Shown here piece after piece: positions 37,613 through 45,057 of a stretch of DNA of 64,000 nt. The notes under the pieces are model-generated. The model did no database searches. It was not told the origin of the DNA and worked only from the letters and a program-made list of their open reading frames with translations. This DNA is from JALZBN01 sp035525375 (GTDB lineage: Bacteria > Actinomycetota > Acidimicrobiia > Acidimicrobiales > AC-14): NCBI GenBank assembly GCA_035525375.1, contig DATLEI010000027.1, forward strand, positions 24,049-88,048, read 5' to 3'. Numbering within the stretch: position 1 is the first letter of the stretch; every line of letters begins with the position of its first letter. The translations under genes and the position numbers were made by a program.

Positions 37613-38589
37613 CGACACCTGTCTCGCCGTACGAAACGGCGATGCGGCGCGCCATTGAACTGGCCGCGGGCGCCCGGTCAACGGCGTCGCCCAACCCCTG
37701 GGTCGGCTGCGTCATTGTTCCCACCGGGTCCGAGGGCGCCACCGAAGCCCCGGGCGGACGGCACGCAGAACGAGTTGCCCTCGACGTCGCCGGCGACCGA
37801 GCTCGCGGCGCCACGCTGGTGGTGACGCTGGAGCCGTGTGGTTTCCATGGCCGAACCCCGCCATGCACGACGGGGATAATCGACGCGGGTATCGAACGGG
37901 TGGTGGTGGGAACTGCCGATCCCGACGAGCGGGTCAGCGGGAATGGCATAGCTCAGCTACGGGCCGCAGGGATCGACGTCGACGTGGGCGTCTGTGAGAG
38001 CCAGGTGCGTGAGCAGCTCGCGCCGTACCTCACGCACCGGGCGACAGGGCGACCCTGGGTCGTCCTGAAGATGGCCCTGAGCCTCGACGGCCGGGCTGCG
38101 GCGCCGGACGGATCGAGCAAGTGGCTGACTGGCGACGCGGCGCGCGCCGACGCCCACCGCCTGCGCGCCGAGAGCGATGCCATCATCGTCGGAGCCGGCA
38201 CCGTGCGTGCCGACGACCCGGCCCTCACCGTCCGTAGCGTCGCTGGCCGTGACCCCCTCCGGGTCGTCCTCGGCGAGGCGCCCGATGGCGCGAAGGTCCA
38301 CCCTGCCCTCGAGGTCGAGGGTGATCTCGGCGCGATCCTCGACGATCTCGCCGATCGTGATGTGGTTCAGGTTCTCGTTGAGGGTGGCCCGACAGTGGCC
38401 GCTGCCTTTCACCGCGCCGGCCTCGTCAACCGCTATGTCCTCTACCTCGCCCCGATCCTTTTTGGCGGAGCCGACGGTCTTCCGCTGTTCACCGGGCCCG
38501 GCGCGTCCACGATCGACGAGGCTTGGCGGGGGCGGATCATCTCGGTCGCGCGCCTCGGCGATGACCTTCGGGTCGAGCTCGCGCCGTAG
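37609..38589 (+). CDS. ribD: Riboflavin biosynthesis deaminase/reductase RibD
   Basis: Bifunctional enzyme: deaminates the pyrimidine intermediate of riboflavin synthesis, then reduces the ribose; 326 aa. The deaminase zinc site is GGRHAERVAL and EPCGFHGRTPPC, and PNPWVGCVIV precedes it. The reductase half has KMALSLDGRAAAPDGSSKWL and VLVEGGPTVAAAF. ATG 37609 overlaps the mog stop. No FMN riboswitch is seen upstream. Confidence 0.95.
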   Translation: MTTPVSPYETAMRRAIELAAGARSTASPNPWVGCVIVPTGSEGATEAPGGRHAERVALDVAGDRARGATLVVTLEPCGFHGRTPPCTTGIIDAGIERVVVGTADPDERVSGNGIAQLRAAGIDVDVGVCESQVREQLAPYLTHRATGRPWVVLKMALSLDGRAAAPDGSSKWLTGDAARADAHRLRAESDAIIVGAGTVRADDPALTVRSVAGRDPLRVVLGEAPDGAKVHPALEVEGDLGAILDDLADRDVVQVLVEGGPTVAAAFHRAGLVNRYVLYLAPILFGGADGLPLFTGPGASTIDEAWRGRIISVARLGDDLRVELAP

Positions 38590-38592
38590 CCT
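38587..38592 (+). promoter_or_regulatory. Probable -10 hexamer overlapping the ribD stop (ribE)
   Basis: TAGCCT, whose first three bases are the ribD stop codon, ends 6 bases before the ribE GTG. Confidence 0.4.
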
Positions 38593-38598
38593 GAGTAC

Positions 38599-39180
38599 GT
38601 GTTCACCGGCATCGTTGAGGAGTTGGGTCGGGTGGTGACGCGCCATGACCATCGGTTCACCTTCAGCGCGGCCGTTGTGACTGACGACGCTGAGGTCGGC
38701 GGCTCGATAGCGGTCAATGGGTGCTGCCTCACCGTCGTTGAGCGAGGCGACGGGTGGTGGCGCGCCGACGTCGTCGATGAAACCCTCGGGCGCACCAATC
38801 TCGCTGCTCTGCGGCCAGGTGACGACGTCAATCTCGAGCGCCCAGTGCGCGTCGGCGACCGGCTCGGCGGCCATCTTATGCAAGGTCACGTTGACGCTAT
38901 CGGTGAAGTGATTACCCCGGCGCCCGACCTCAGCATTCGACCGCCCGACGACCTGTTGCCGTACATCGTGGAGAAGGGCTCGATCGCAGTTGATGGCTGC
39001 AGCCTGACGGCGGCCAGCGTGGACAGTGGCGTCTTCCGAATATCTGTCGTCCCCCATACGGCCGGCGTCACTACGCTGGGTCGACGGCGTCCCGGTGACC
39101 AGGTCAACCTCGAGGTCGACCTGGTGGCCAAGTATGTTGAGAGCCTCTTGACGCGAGGCGAATCCGGAACAGGAGCCTGA
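38599..39180 (+). CDS. ribE: Riboflavin synthase alpha subunit
   Basis: Dismutates two dimethyl-ribityllumazine molecules to riboflavin; 193 aa. There are two tandem lumazine-binding barrels: the first with MFTGIVEELG and VNGCCLTV, the second with MQGHVDAIGE and VDGCSLTAAS. GTG 38599 gives the invariant N-terminus. ribBA follows after 7 bases. Confidence 0.96.
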   Translation: MFTGIVEELGRVVTRHDHRFTFSAAVVTDDAEVGGSIAVNGCCLTVVERGDGWWRADVVDETLGRTNLAALRPGDDVNLERPVRVGDRLGGHLMQGHVDAIGEVITPAPDLSIRPPDDLLPYIVEKGSIAVDGCSLTAASVDSGVFRISVVPHTAGVTTLGRRRPGDQVNLEVDLVAKYVESLLTRGESGTGA

Positions 39181-39187
39181 GTCGGAC

Positions 39188-40402
39188 ATGGCCTTCGCCA
39201 GCATCGAGGACGCGATTGTTGCCTTCGCGCGTGGCGACATCGTCGTCGTGGTCGACGACGCCAGTCGCGAGAACGAGGGCGATCTCATCATGGCGGCCGA
39301 GTTCGCGACCTCCGAGAGGCTGGCGTTCTTTCTCAATCACACGTCGGGCGTCATCTGTATTCCCATGACGGGAGATCGCCTCGACTCCCTCGAGCTGCCG
39401 CCCATGGTGTTCGAAAACACCGAGAGCAACCGCACCGCCTTCACGGTGTCGGTCGATGCTCGCGAGGGGGCGACGACGGGGATCTCGGCCGCGGACCGGG
39501 CGGCGACGATCGCCGCCCTGATCGATCCTGCGACGAAGCCGGTCGACCTCGCTCGGCCGGGTCACATGTTTCCGCTTCGCTATCGCGACGGCGGCGTCCT
39601 CAAGCGGGGCGGGCACACTGAGGCCGCGGTCGACCTGGCCCGTATGGCCGGCCTCTTTCCGGCCGGCGTGCTCTCGGAGGTCGTCAGCGAGGACAAGACG
39701 GGTATGGCGCGGCTTCCAGAACTCGAACGCTTCGCGGCCACTCACGGCTTACTGATCATCTCCATTGCGGACCTCATCCGCTATCGCCGCCAGTCGGAGA
39801 AGCTCGTGCGGCGAATTGTCGAAGCCACCCGGATCCCCACGCAGTTCGGCGACTTCAGCGGCTACATCTACGAGTCGCTCCTCGACGGCGACCAGCACCT
39901 TGCCCTCGTGAAGGGCGCAGTGCAGGGCGAGGAGAACGTGCTGGTGAGGGTCCACTCTGAGTGCCTCACCGGCGACGTATTCGGCTCCATGCGCTGCGAT
40001 TGCGGATCGCAACTGGGTGCCGCAATGCAGATGATCGCCACCGAGGGGCTGGGAGCCGTCGTCTACTTGCGGGGGCACGAGGGGCGCGGTATCGGTATCG
40101 CCCACAAGCTCCGCGCCTACACACTGCAAGACCAGGGCCGCGACACCGTCGATGCCAACCTCGACCTCGGGCTGCCGATCGACAGCAGGGAGTACGGCAT
40201 CGGTGCCCAGATACTGGTCGACCTCGGCATCACCACGATGCGGCTGCTCACGAACAACCCCGCCAAGTACGGCGGCCTCGAGGGCTACGGGCTCGAGATC
40301 GTCGAGCGTGTCGGGCTGCAACCCACATCGAACCCCGAGAACATCGCCTACCTCCGTACGAAGCAGAAGCGGCTCGGGCACCTCCTCGAAGGGCTCGACT
40401 GA
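39188..40402 (+). CDS. ribBA: Bifunctional DHBP synthase / GTP cyclohydrolase II
   Basis: Both entry reactions of riboflavin synthesis; 404 aa. The N-terminal RibB domain has DDASRENEGDLIMAAE, the HTSGVICIPM segment and RRGGHTEA-like LKRGGHTEAAVDL. The C-terminal RibA domain has the zinc site CLTGDVFGSMRCDCGSQL and LRGHEGRGIGIAHKLRAYTL. Its stop shares a base with the ribH start (TGATG). Confidence 0.97.
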   Translation: MAFASIEDAIVAFARGDIVVVVDDASRENEGDLIMAAEFATSERLAFFLNHTSGVICIPMTGDRLDSLELPPMVFENTESNRTAFTVSVDAREGATTGISAADRAATIAALIDPATKPVDLARPGHMFPLRYRDGGVLKRGGHTEAAVDLARMAGLFPAGVLSEVVSEDKTGMARLPELERFAATHGLLIISIADLIRYRRQSEKLVRRIVEATRIPTQFGDFSGYIYESLLDGDQHLALVKGAVQGEENVLVRVHSECLTGDVFGSMRCDCGSQLGAAMQMIATEGLGAVVYLRGHEGRGIGIAHKLRAYTLQDQGRDTVDANLDLGLPIDSREYGIGAQILVDLGITTMRLLTNNPAKYGGLEGYGLEIVERVGLQPTSNPENIAYLRTKQKRLGHLLEGLD

Positions 40403-40908
40403 TGAGCACCATCTACGAGGGACAGCTGCGCGGCGCAGGACTGCGCGTTGCGATTGCGGCGAGCCGCTTCAACCGAGTCGTCACCGACGGTCTTGTCGAT
40501 GGCGCGCTCGACGTACTTCACCAGCGCGGGGTCGACGACGACTCGATCACCATTGCCTGGGCGCCAGGCGCATTCGAGCTGCCCTTGATTGCCCAGCGCC
40601 TGGCGCTTTCGGGCGACCACGACGCGGTCGTGTGCCTCGGCGCGGTCATCAAGGGAGGCACCGACCACTACGAGCACGTCGCCGGGCAGTGCGCCGCGGG
40701 TCTTACCAGGGTCGCTCTCGACACGGCTATTCCTGTCGTGTTCGGCGTCCTCACCACCGAGACACTCGAGCAGGCGCTCGAACGCAGCGGTGCCCGCTCA
40801 GAGGGCAGCGCTGATGCGGCCGGCTCGTTCGACAATAAGGGGGCAGAGGCGGCCGACACCGCCGTGGAGATGGCCGACCTCATGCGCCAGCTACCCAAAC
40901 CCAGCTAG
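40402..40908 (+). CDS. ribH: 6,7-dimethyl-8-ribityllumazine synthase
   Basis: Forms the lumazine substrate of RibE; 168 aa. Motifs are VAIAASRFNRVVTDGLVDGA, WAPGAFELPLIAQ, CLGAVIKGGTDHYEHV and FGVLTTETLEQALER. Before the C-terminal NKGAEAADTAVEMADLM it has about ten extra residues (SEGSADAAGSFD) compared with the family as I know it. ATG 40402 is fixed by the family N-terminus. Confidence 0.96.
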   Translation: MSTIYEGQLRGAGLRVAIAASRFNRVVTDGLVDGALDVLHQRGVDDDSITIAWAPGAFELPLIAQRLALSGDHDAVVCLGAVIKGGTDHYEHVAGQCAAGLTRVALDTAIPVVFGVLTTETLEQALERSGARSEGSADAAGSFDNKGAEAADTAVEMADLMRQLPKPS

Positions 40909-40920
40909 CGCGGAGGACTC

Positions 40921-41796
40921 ATGCTGAAGCTCGTACTCCCAAAGGGGTCTCTCGAACGGGCCACTCTCGATCTATTCGAGGCGGCCGACCTCGCAGTGCA
41001 GCGGTCGTCGAAGGTCGACTACCGGGGAACCGTCGACGACCCTCGCATCGACGAGGTGCGCATACTGCGTCCCCAGGAAATCGCTGGCTACGTCGCCGAG
41101 GGCATTTTCGACCTCGGGATCACGGGGCGCGACTGGATAGAGGAGCCGGCGTGCGACGTGGTCAGCTTGGGGGAGCTGCACTATTCCAAGGCCACGGCGC
41201 GTCCTGTGCAGGTGGTTCTGGCTGTCCCGGCTGACTCGCCGGTAAAGCGGGTGGAGAATCTGCGCGACGGCGTGCGGGTCTCGACCGAGTATCCCGAGCT
41301 GACCCGCCGGTTCTTCGAGAGCCGGGGAATCGCGGCCGATATCCGGCTGTCATATGGCGCCACGGAGGCAAAAGTCCCCGACATAGTCGACGCCGTCGTC
41401 GATCTGACCGAAACCGGTCGTGCCCTACGCGCCGCCGGGCTCGAGCCGATCGAAGTCATCCTCACCAGCTTCACGGAGCTCATCGCCAACCGCGCTGCCT
41501 ATGACGATCCGGCCAAGCGTCATGCCATGAACCAGCTCCACACGCTCCTGCAAGGATCGCTCGAGGCTCGGGGCAAGGTTCTCGTGAAGCTCAATGTCGC
41601 CGAAAGTGATCTCGCCCGTGTCATAGAGATCTTGCCCTCGCTGAAATCGCCAACGGTCTCCAAGCTGTTCGGCAACGATGCCTACGCAGTCGAAACAGTC
41701 GTGGCCAAGTCGGAGATCAACACCCTGATTCCCGCCCTGAAAGACGCCGGCGCGACCGACATCATCGAACTGGCGCTGGCGAAGATCGTCCACTAG
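40921..41796 (+). CDS. hisG: ATP phosphoribosyltransferase, long form
   Basis: First step of histidine synthesis; 291 aa with the C-terminal ACT-like feedback domain (KSPTVSKLFGNDAYAVETVV), hence the HisG-long type that needs no HisZ. N-terminal LVLPKGSLERATLDLFEAADL, GITGRDWIEE and the PRPP region VDAVVDLTETGRALRAAGL are clear. A Shine-Dalgarno GGAGGA precedes the ATG. It is separated from other his genes and sits at the end of the rib cluster. Its last bases overlap the convergent DUF3105 gene. Confidence 0.96.
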   Translation: MLKLVLPKGSLERATLDLFEAADLAVQRSSKVDYRGTVDDPRIDEVRILRPQEIAGYVAEGIFDLGITGRDWIEEPACDVVSLGELHYSKATARPVQVVLAVPADSPVKRVENLRDGVRVSTEYPELTRRFFESRGIAADIRLSYGATEAKVPDIVDAVVDLTETGRALRAAGLEPIEVILTSFTELIANRAAYDDPAKRHAMNQLHTLLQGSLEARGKVLVKLNVAESDLARVIEILPSLKSPTVSKLFGNDAYAVETVVAKSEINTLIPALKDAGATDIIELALAKIVH

Positions 41797-42383
41797 CTCG
41801 CCGTGGCGGTGGAACCACCTATGCAAGCCGAGCCGGCCTCGGGCGCGTCCTTCGATTGGCTGAACTGCGTGACGAATTCGTTGACGCGGGGGTCGGTCGC
41901 GGACTCGATCTGCACTTGCTTGCCCCAGGCCGACGCCACGATGGACGCCGGCAGCCCGGGCCATGGGCTGACTAAGACGTATTTCTTGGATGTGGCCAGT
42001 TTCTTGAGCGTCTCCACCTGATCCTTGGAAAGGTCGGGGCGGTATGTGATCCAGACCGCGCCGTGCTCCATTGAGTGCACGCCGTATTCGGTGACGATGG
42101 GCACCGAATAGAACCCGCAGTCCTGCCAGATCGACCCGTGACTACCGCCCACGGGTGGTGTCTGGGGATACTGCACCGGACCGGGCACATGGGTATATGG
42201 CGGCACGGTGAACTTCTGGAGCCCGACTATCTCGTTGGACTGCACCGTTGGCCGCGATGTCTCCGGCTCCTGTGATGCAACGATGACGCCGACGATTACA
42301 GCGACGACAGCGACGCCGGCGATGGCGACCAAGACTCTGGGATCGCCCCAGCGGTGCTCGTTGGAGCTCGCCTTTCGCTTCAC
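41793..42383 (-). CDS. DUF3105 membrane-anchored extracytoplasmic protein
   Basis: 196 aa from GTG 42383. A short basic N-terminus is followed by one membrane helix at residues 17-37 (VLVAIAGVAVVAVIVGVIVA). The DUF3105 domain outside has PPVGGSHGSIWQDCGFYSVP, HSMEHGAVWITYRP and SPWPGLPASIVASAWGKQ. It contains conserved His residues and one Cys in that core, plus a C-terminal Cys. Function unknown. It overlaps the hisG end by 4 bases. Confidence 0.85.
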   Translation of the reverse strand: MKRKASSNEHRWGDPRVLVAIAGVAVVAVIVGVIVASQEPETSRPTVQSNEIVGLQKFTVPPYTHVPGPVQYPQTPPVGGSHGSIWQDCGFYSVPIVTEYGVHSMEHGAVWITYRPDLSKDQVETLKKLATSKKYVLVSPWPGLPASIVASAWGKQVQIESATDPRVNEFVTQFSQSKDAPEAGSACIGGSTATAS

Positions 42384-42409
42384 GACGGGCCGTGAGTTTC
42401 CCTTGGCCG

Positions 42410-42841
42410 TCAGCTCGGTGCCCCGGCGTTGCCGGCGTCGACAGCAGCCTTCACCTGAACGAAACCTAGCTGGATGCTGGCTACTGCATCGCGCAGCGCT
42501 TGGGCATCCTCGCCGAGGCGGGAGCCGAGACCGTCGACCATCGCCGCCATGGCATCGATGGCGAGCTTGGCCTCTTCGAGATTCGGCGGACGCTGCTCGA
42601 GGTGCAATGCCGCCAGCTGGAACAGGCCGATGCAGTGGTTGGCGACGACGACCGAGGCCGGCACCGACAGCAACTCCCGCTGCACCTCGGCCATCTGGGC
42701 CTGCAGCTCTTCATCGGCCGGGTCCGCGCCAGGTTCGGCGGCGACCGGACCGGGTCTGGGTGGGGGCGTCGAGGATTGCTGTCCCCCCGGCGGCTCCTCA
42801 CGGCCGACGGGGCGTTCGCCAGACGGTGTCCACAAAGTCAT
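42410..42841 (-). CDS. DUF1844 family protein
   Basis: 143 aa. The first 45 residues are Pro-rich and probably disordered. The DUF1844 core follows (LLSVPASVVVANHCIGLFQL, AALHLEQRPPNLEEAKLAID, GEDAQALRDAVASIQLGFVQ), helical and soluble. Location next to and divergent from infC is common in Actinobacteria; function unknown. ATG 42841 lies 6 bases behind a minus-strand -10 box. Confidence 0.85.
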   Translation of the reverse strand: MTLWTPSGERPVGREEPPGGQQSSTPPPRPGPVAAEPGADPADEELQAQMAEVQRELLSVPASVVVANHCIGLFQLAALHLEQRPPNLEEAKLAIDAMAAMVDGLGSRLGEDAQALRDAVASIQLGFVQVKAAVDAGNAGAPS

Positions 42842-42846
42842 GGTGC

Positions 42847-42853
42847 TACCCTA
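42847..42853. promoter_or_regulatory. Divergent promoter with shared palindromic -10 (DUF1844 / infC)
   Basis: TACCCTA reads TACCCT on the plus strand and TAGGGT on the minus strand. The minus-strand hexamer is 6 bases before the DUF1844 ATG (leaderless). The plus-strand one would start the infC leader near 42860, giving a leader of about 150 bases. Confidence 0.5.
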
Positions 42854-42859
42854 GGCCCA

Positions 42860-43007
42860 CAATTGAAGACGGGAAGCGGGGCTCACGCCCCCACCCGGCC
42901 ACCGAAGGTCAGTACGACTGAAGCACGGTGCGTCCGGGTCGATCGACCGCCAGAGGCGGACGTTGCTTCCTACGTCCGCCTATTTCGCGTTCGAGGAGTG
43001 ATGCCGG
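42860..43007 (+). promoter_or_regulatory. infC leader with two alternative hairpins
   Basis: A perfect 10-bp stem pairs AGGCGGACGT (42954-42963) with ACGTCCGCCT (42972-42981), loop of 8, followed by ATTT. The left arm can instead pair upstream: CGTCCG at 42931-42936 with CGGACG at 42957-42962. The two structures exclude each other, as in attenuators. A 12-base palindrome GGTCGATCGACC (42937-42948) lies between the upstream arms. The Shine-Dalgarno GAGGAG at 42993-42998 follows 11 bases after the stem. A short ATG-led frame (43001-43027, 8 codons) overlaps the infC start. Confidence 0.6.
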
Positions 43008-43622
43008 ATAGCCACACCGGATGGTAGCGATGTCAGGATCAATGACCGGATACGGGCTCGTGATGTGCGACTCGTCGACCCCGATGGAAAGCAACTCGGA
43101 ATACGGCCTCTGACCGAAGCGCTCCAGCTCGCCCGTGACCTCGAGCTCGATCTCGTGGAAGTTGCGCCGCTGGCTGAACCGCCGGTGTGCAAGATTCTCA
43201 ATTACGGGAACTGGAAGTACGAAGCGGCCAAGCGTGACCGGGAGTCTCGGCGACGGGCAAGCAACACGTCGATCAAGGAAATGAAGTACCGCCCGAAGAT
43301 CGGCACTGGCGACTTCGAGACAAAGACTCGGAAGGTAGGGGAGTTCCTCGACCAGGGCCACAAAGTCAAGGTCACGATCATGTTCCGGGGCCGGGAGGTT
43401 GCTCATCCCGATCTGGGAATGAAGATCCTGAATCGCATCGCCGAACAGCTCATGCCGGGAGCGAAGGTGGAGGCCGCACCGAAGCTCGACGGTCGCAACA
43501 TGGTCATGGTGCTCGCCCCTGACAAACGAGCGAAGGCGGCAGCTGCCAAAGCCTTGAAGGCAGAGGCCGCGGCCGAAGAGTTCGAGGAACAGCAATCAAA
43601 GCTGAATACAGAGGAGCAGTAG
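43008..43622 (+). CDS. infC: Translation initiation factor IF-3 (proposed ATA start)
   Basis: Binds the 30S subunit and rejects wrong start codons; 204 aa if it starts at ATA 43008. That start gives M-A-T-P-D-G-S-D-V-R-I-N-D-R-I-R, the normal IF-3 N-terminus, and lies 9 bases after GAGGAG. An in-frame TGA at 42999-43001 excludes earlier starts, and the first GTG (43065) would cut the conserved INDRIRARDV. Family motifs are VRLVDPDGKQLGI, DLDLVEVAP, KILNYGNWKYE and KVTIMFRGREVAHPDLG. E. coli infC uses AUU and is autoregulated through it; the same logic is likely here. ATC 43038 is a less likely start. Confidence 0.9.
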   Translation: MATPDGSDVRINDRIRARDVRLVDPDGKQLGIRPLTEALQLARDLELDLVEVAPLAEPPVCKILNYGNWKYEAAKRDRESRRRASNTSIKEMKYRPKIGTGDFETKTRKVGEFLDQGHKVKVTIMFRGREVAHPDLGMKILNRIAEQLMPGAKVEAAPKLDGRNMVMVLAPDKRAKAAAAKALKAEAAAEEFEEQQSKLNTEEQ

Positions 43623-43624
43623 CA

Positions 43625-43819
43625 ATGCCCAAGATGAAAACCCACAGGGGAGCAGCAAAGCGGTTCAAGGTCACGGGTAGCGGCAAGATCGTTCGCCGCC
43701 GGGCCTTCCGTTCGCACATACTCGAGAAGAAGTCGTCGAAGCGCACCAGGCGCCTGGCCCGTGAGGCTGAGGTGATCGGCGGAGACCGTGCGCAGGTCAA
43801 GCGGCTTCTCGGCATTTAA
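43625..43819 (+). CDS. rpmI: 50S ribosomal protein L35
   Basis: 64 aa, very basic: PKMKTHRGAAKRFKVTGSGK at the N-terminus, HILEKKSSKRTRRL in the middle. Standard member of infC-rpmI-rplT. It starts 2 bases after infC. Confidence 0.97.
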   Translation: MPKMKTHRGAAKRFKVTGSGKIVRRRAFRSHILEKKSSKRTRRLAREAEVIGGDRAQVKRLLGI

Positions 43820-43870
43820 CCGCCGCGTCGTCCTCTCCCGTCCAGTCCGCATGCGCCGAAAGGAGTCCTG

Positions 43871-44233
43871 ATGGCCAGGGTCAAGCGCGCCGTTCACGGC
43901 AGAAAGCACCACCGGGCAGTTCTCAAGGAAGCCCGTGGTTACTACGGCAACAAGAGCCGTTCGTTCCGCGCCGCCAACGAGCAGTTGATGCACTCGGGGC
44001 AGTACGCCTACCGCGACCGGCGCGCACGTAAAGGCGACTTTCGCAAGCTCTGGATTCAGCGCATCAACGCCGGCACCCGTGAGCACGGCATGAGCTACAG
44101 CCGATTCATCGCCGGCTTGCGCGAGGCAGGCGTTGACGTCGACCGCAAGATCCTCGCCGACCTCGCCGTTGCTGACCCGACCGCGTTCGCCGCCCTCGTC
44201 GAAGTGGCAGGGGGAGCAACCCCAGCGTCGTGA
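43871..44233 (+). CDS. rplT: 50S ribosomal protein L20
   Basis: 120 aa 23S-binding assembly protein: RVKRAVHGRKHHRAVLKEAR, GYYGNKSRSFRAANEQ, LWIQRINAGTREHGMSYS. Strong Shine-Dalgarno AAAGGAG. In several phyla L20 represses its own operon through the infC leader; whether the leader at 42860-43007 is an L20 target is open. GTGA overlap with the next gene. Confidence 0.98.
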   Translation: MARVKRAVHGRKHHRAVLKEARGYYGNKSRSFRAANEQLMHSGQYAYRDRRARKGDFRKLWIQRINAGTREHGMSYSRFIAGLREAGVDVDRKILADLAVADPTAFAALVEVAGGATPAS

Positions 44234-45057
44234 GCGATCGGTCGACGGGGGCAGTGCCCGTTCCGACCACAGCGCCGCGACGCGAACTCGGCTTCAAGAG
44301 CGACCGAGTACAGCGTTTACGCCGATTGCTCCGTCAGCCCAAATGGCGCGCCGAGGAAAGCGCGTTCGTCATCGAGGGCCCCAAGCTCCTCACCGCCGCG
44401 CTCGACGCCGGCTCGACTGTGGAATCGGTGTACGTCGCACCGGGTACCGCCCACGAAGCCGTAGGGCGTGCCGAGGGCGTCGGTGTTCCAATCTTCACCT
44501 TGGCTGCCGGAGTGATCGAACGGGTAGCGGACACGGTGACGCCGCAGGGAGTCCTGGCCGTGTGCACCCGTACGGCAAGCCCCATGGAGAACTTGAGGGG
44601 TACGACGATGGTCATCGTTGCCGTCGGCATCCAGGACCCCGGAAACTTGGGCACCATCTTCCGTAGCGCAGGAGCCGCCACAGAGGCCGGGGTAATCTGC
44701 TGTACAGGCACCGTCGACCCCTATAACCCGAAGTGCCTACGAGCGTCGGCCGGTGCACTGTTCCACCAGAAGTTGGTGGCTCGAAAGGATCCGGTGGAGG
44801 TGCTCGAGGAGTTGGGGTCGTGGGGAGTGCAGCGGCTGGCGACGGAGCCGAGTGGCGGCGCGGCACCGGACGCCTACGATCTGGTGCAGCCAACGGCTCT
44901 GGTGTTCGGGAACGAAGGTCGGGGATTGGATCCGGCGCTTCTCCGACTTGTCGACGGCACGGTCACTATTCCCATGTCCGGCCCGGCGGAGTCACTAAAT
45001 GTCGCCATGGCCGCCACCGTCGTGTGCTTTGAAGCCGCGCGCCAGCGCCGCCAATGA
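44230..45057 (+). CDS. SpoU/TrmH family RNA 2'-O-methyltransferase
   Basis: 275 aa. The substrate-binding N-terminal domain (WRAEESAFVIEGPKLLTAAL) precedes the knotted SPOUT domain, with motif 1 VGIQDPGNLGTIFRSAGAA, motif 2 ALVFGNEGRGLDPALL and motif 3 IPMSGPAESLNVAMAATVV. It is most like TsnR/RlmB-type 23S rRNA methyltransferases often located between rplT and pheS in Actinobacteria. The exact target cannot be named. Coupled on both sides (GTGA, ATGA). Confidence 0.92.
   Translation: MSDRSTGAVPVPTTAPRRELGFKSDRVQRLRRLLRQPKWRAEESAFVIEGPKLLTAALDAGSTVESVYVAPGTAHEAVGRAEGVGVPIFTLAAGVIERVADTVTPQGVLAVCTRTASPMENLRGTTMVIVAVGIQDPGNLGTIFRSAGAATEAGVICCTGTVDPYNPKCLRASAGALFHQKLVARKDPVEVLEELGSWGVQRLATEPSGGAAPDAYDLVQPTALVFGNEGRGLDPALLRLVDGTVTIPMSGPAESLNVAMAATVVCFEAARQRRQ

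Noticed and set aside
37600..38600. FMN riboswitch controlling the rib genes
   Set aside because: ribD is coupled to mog by ATGA and ribE lies 9 bases after ribD, leaving no room; no RFN-like sequence was seen.
43021..43110. ATG 43021 frame overlapping the infC start
   Set aside because: It is a different frame of about 28 codons with no recognisable content; the infC frame carries the conserved protein.
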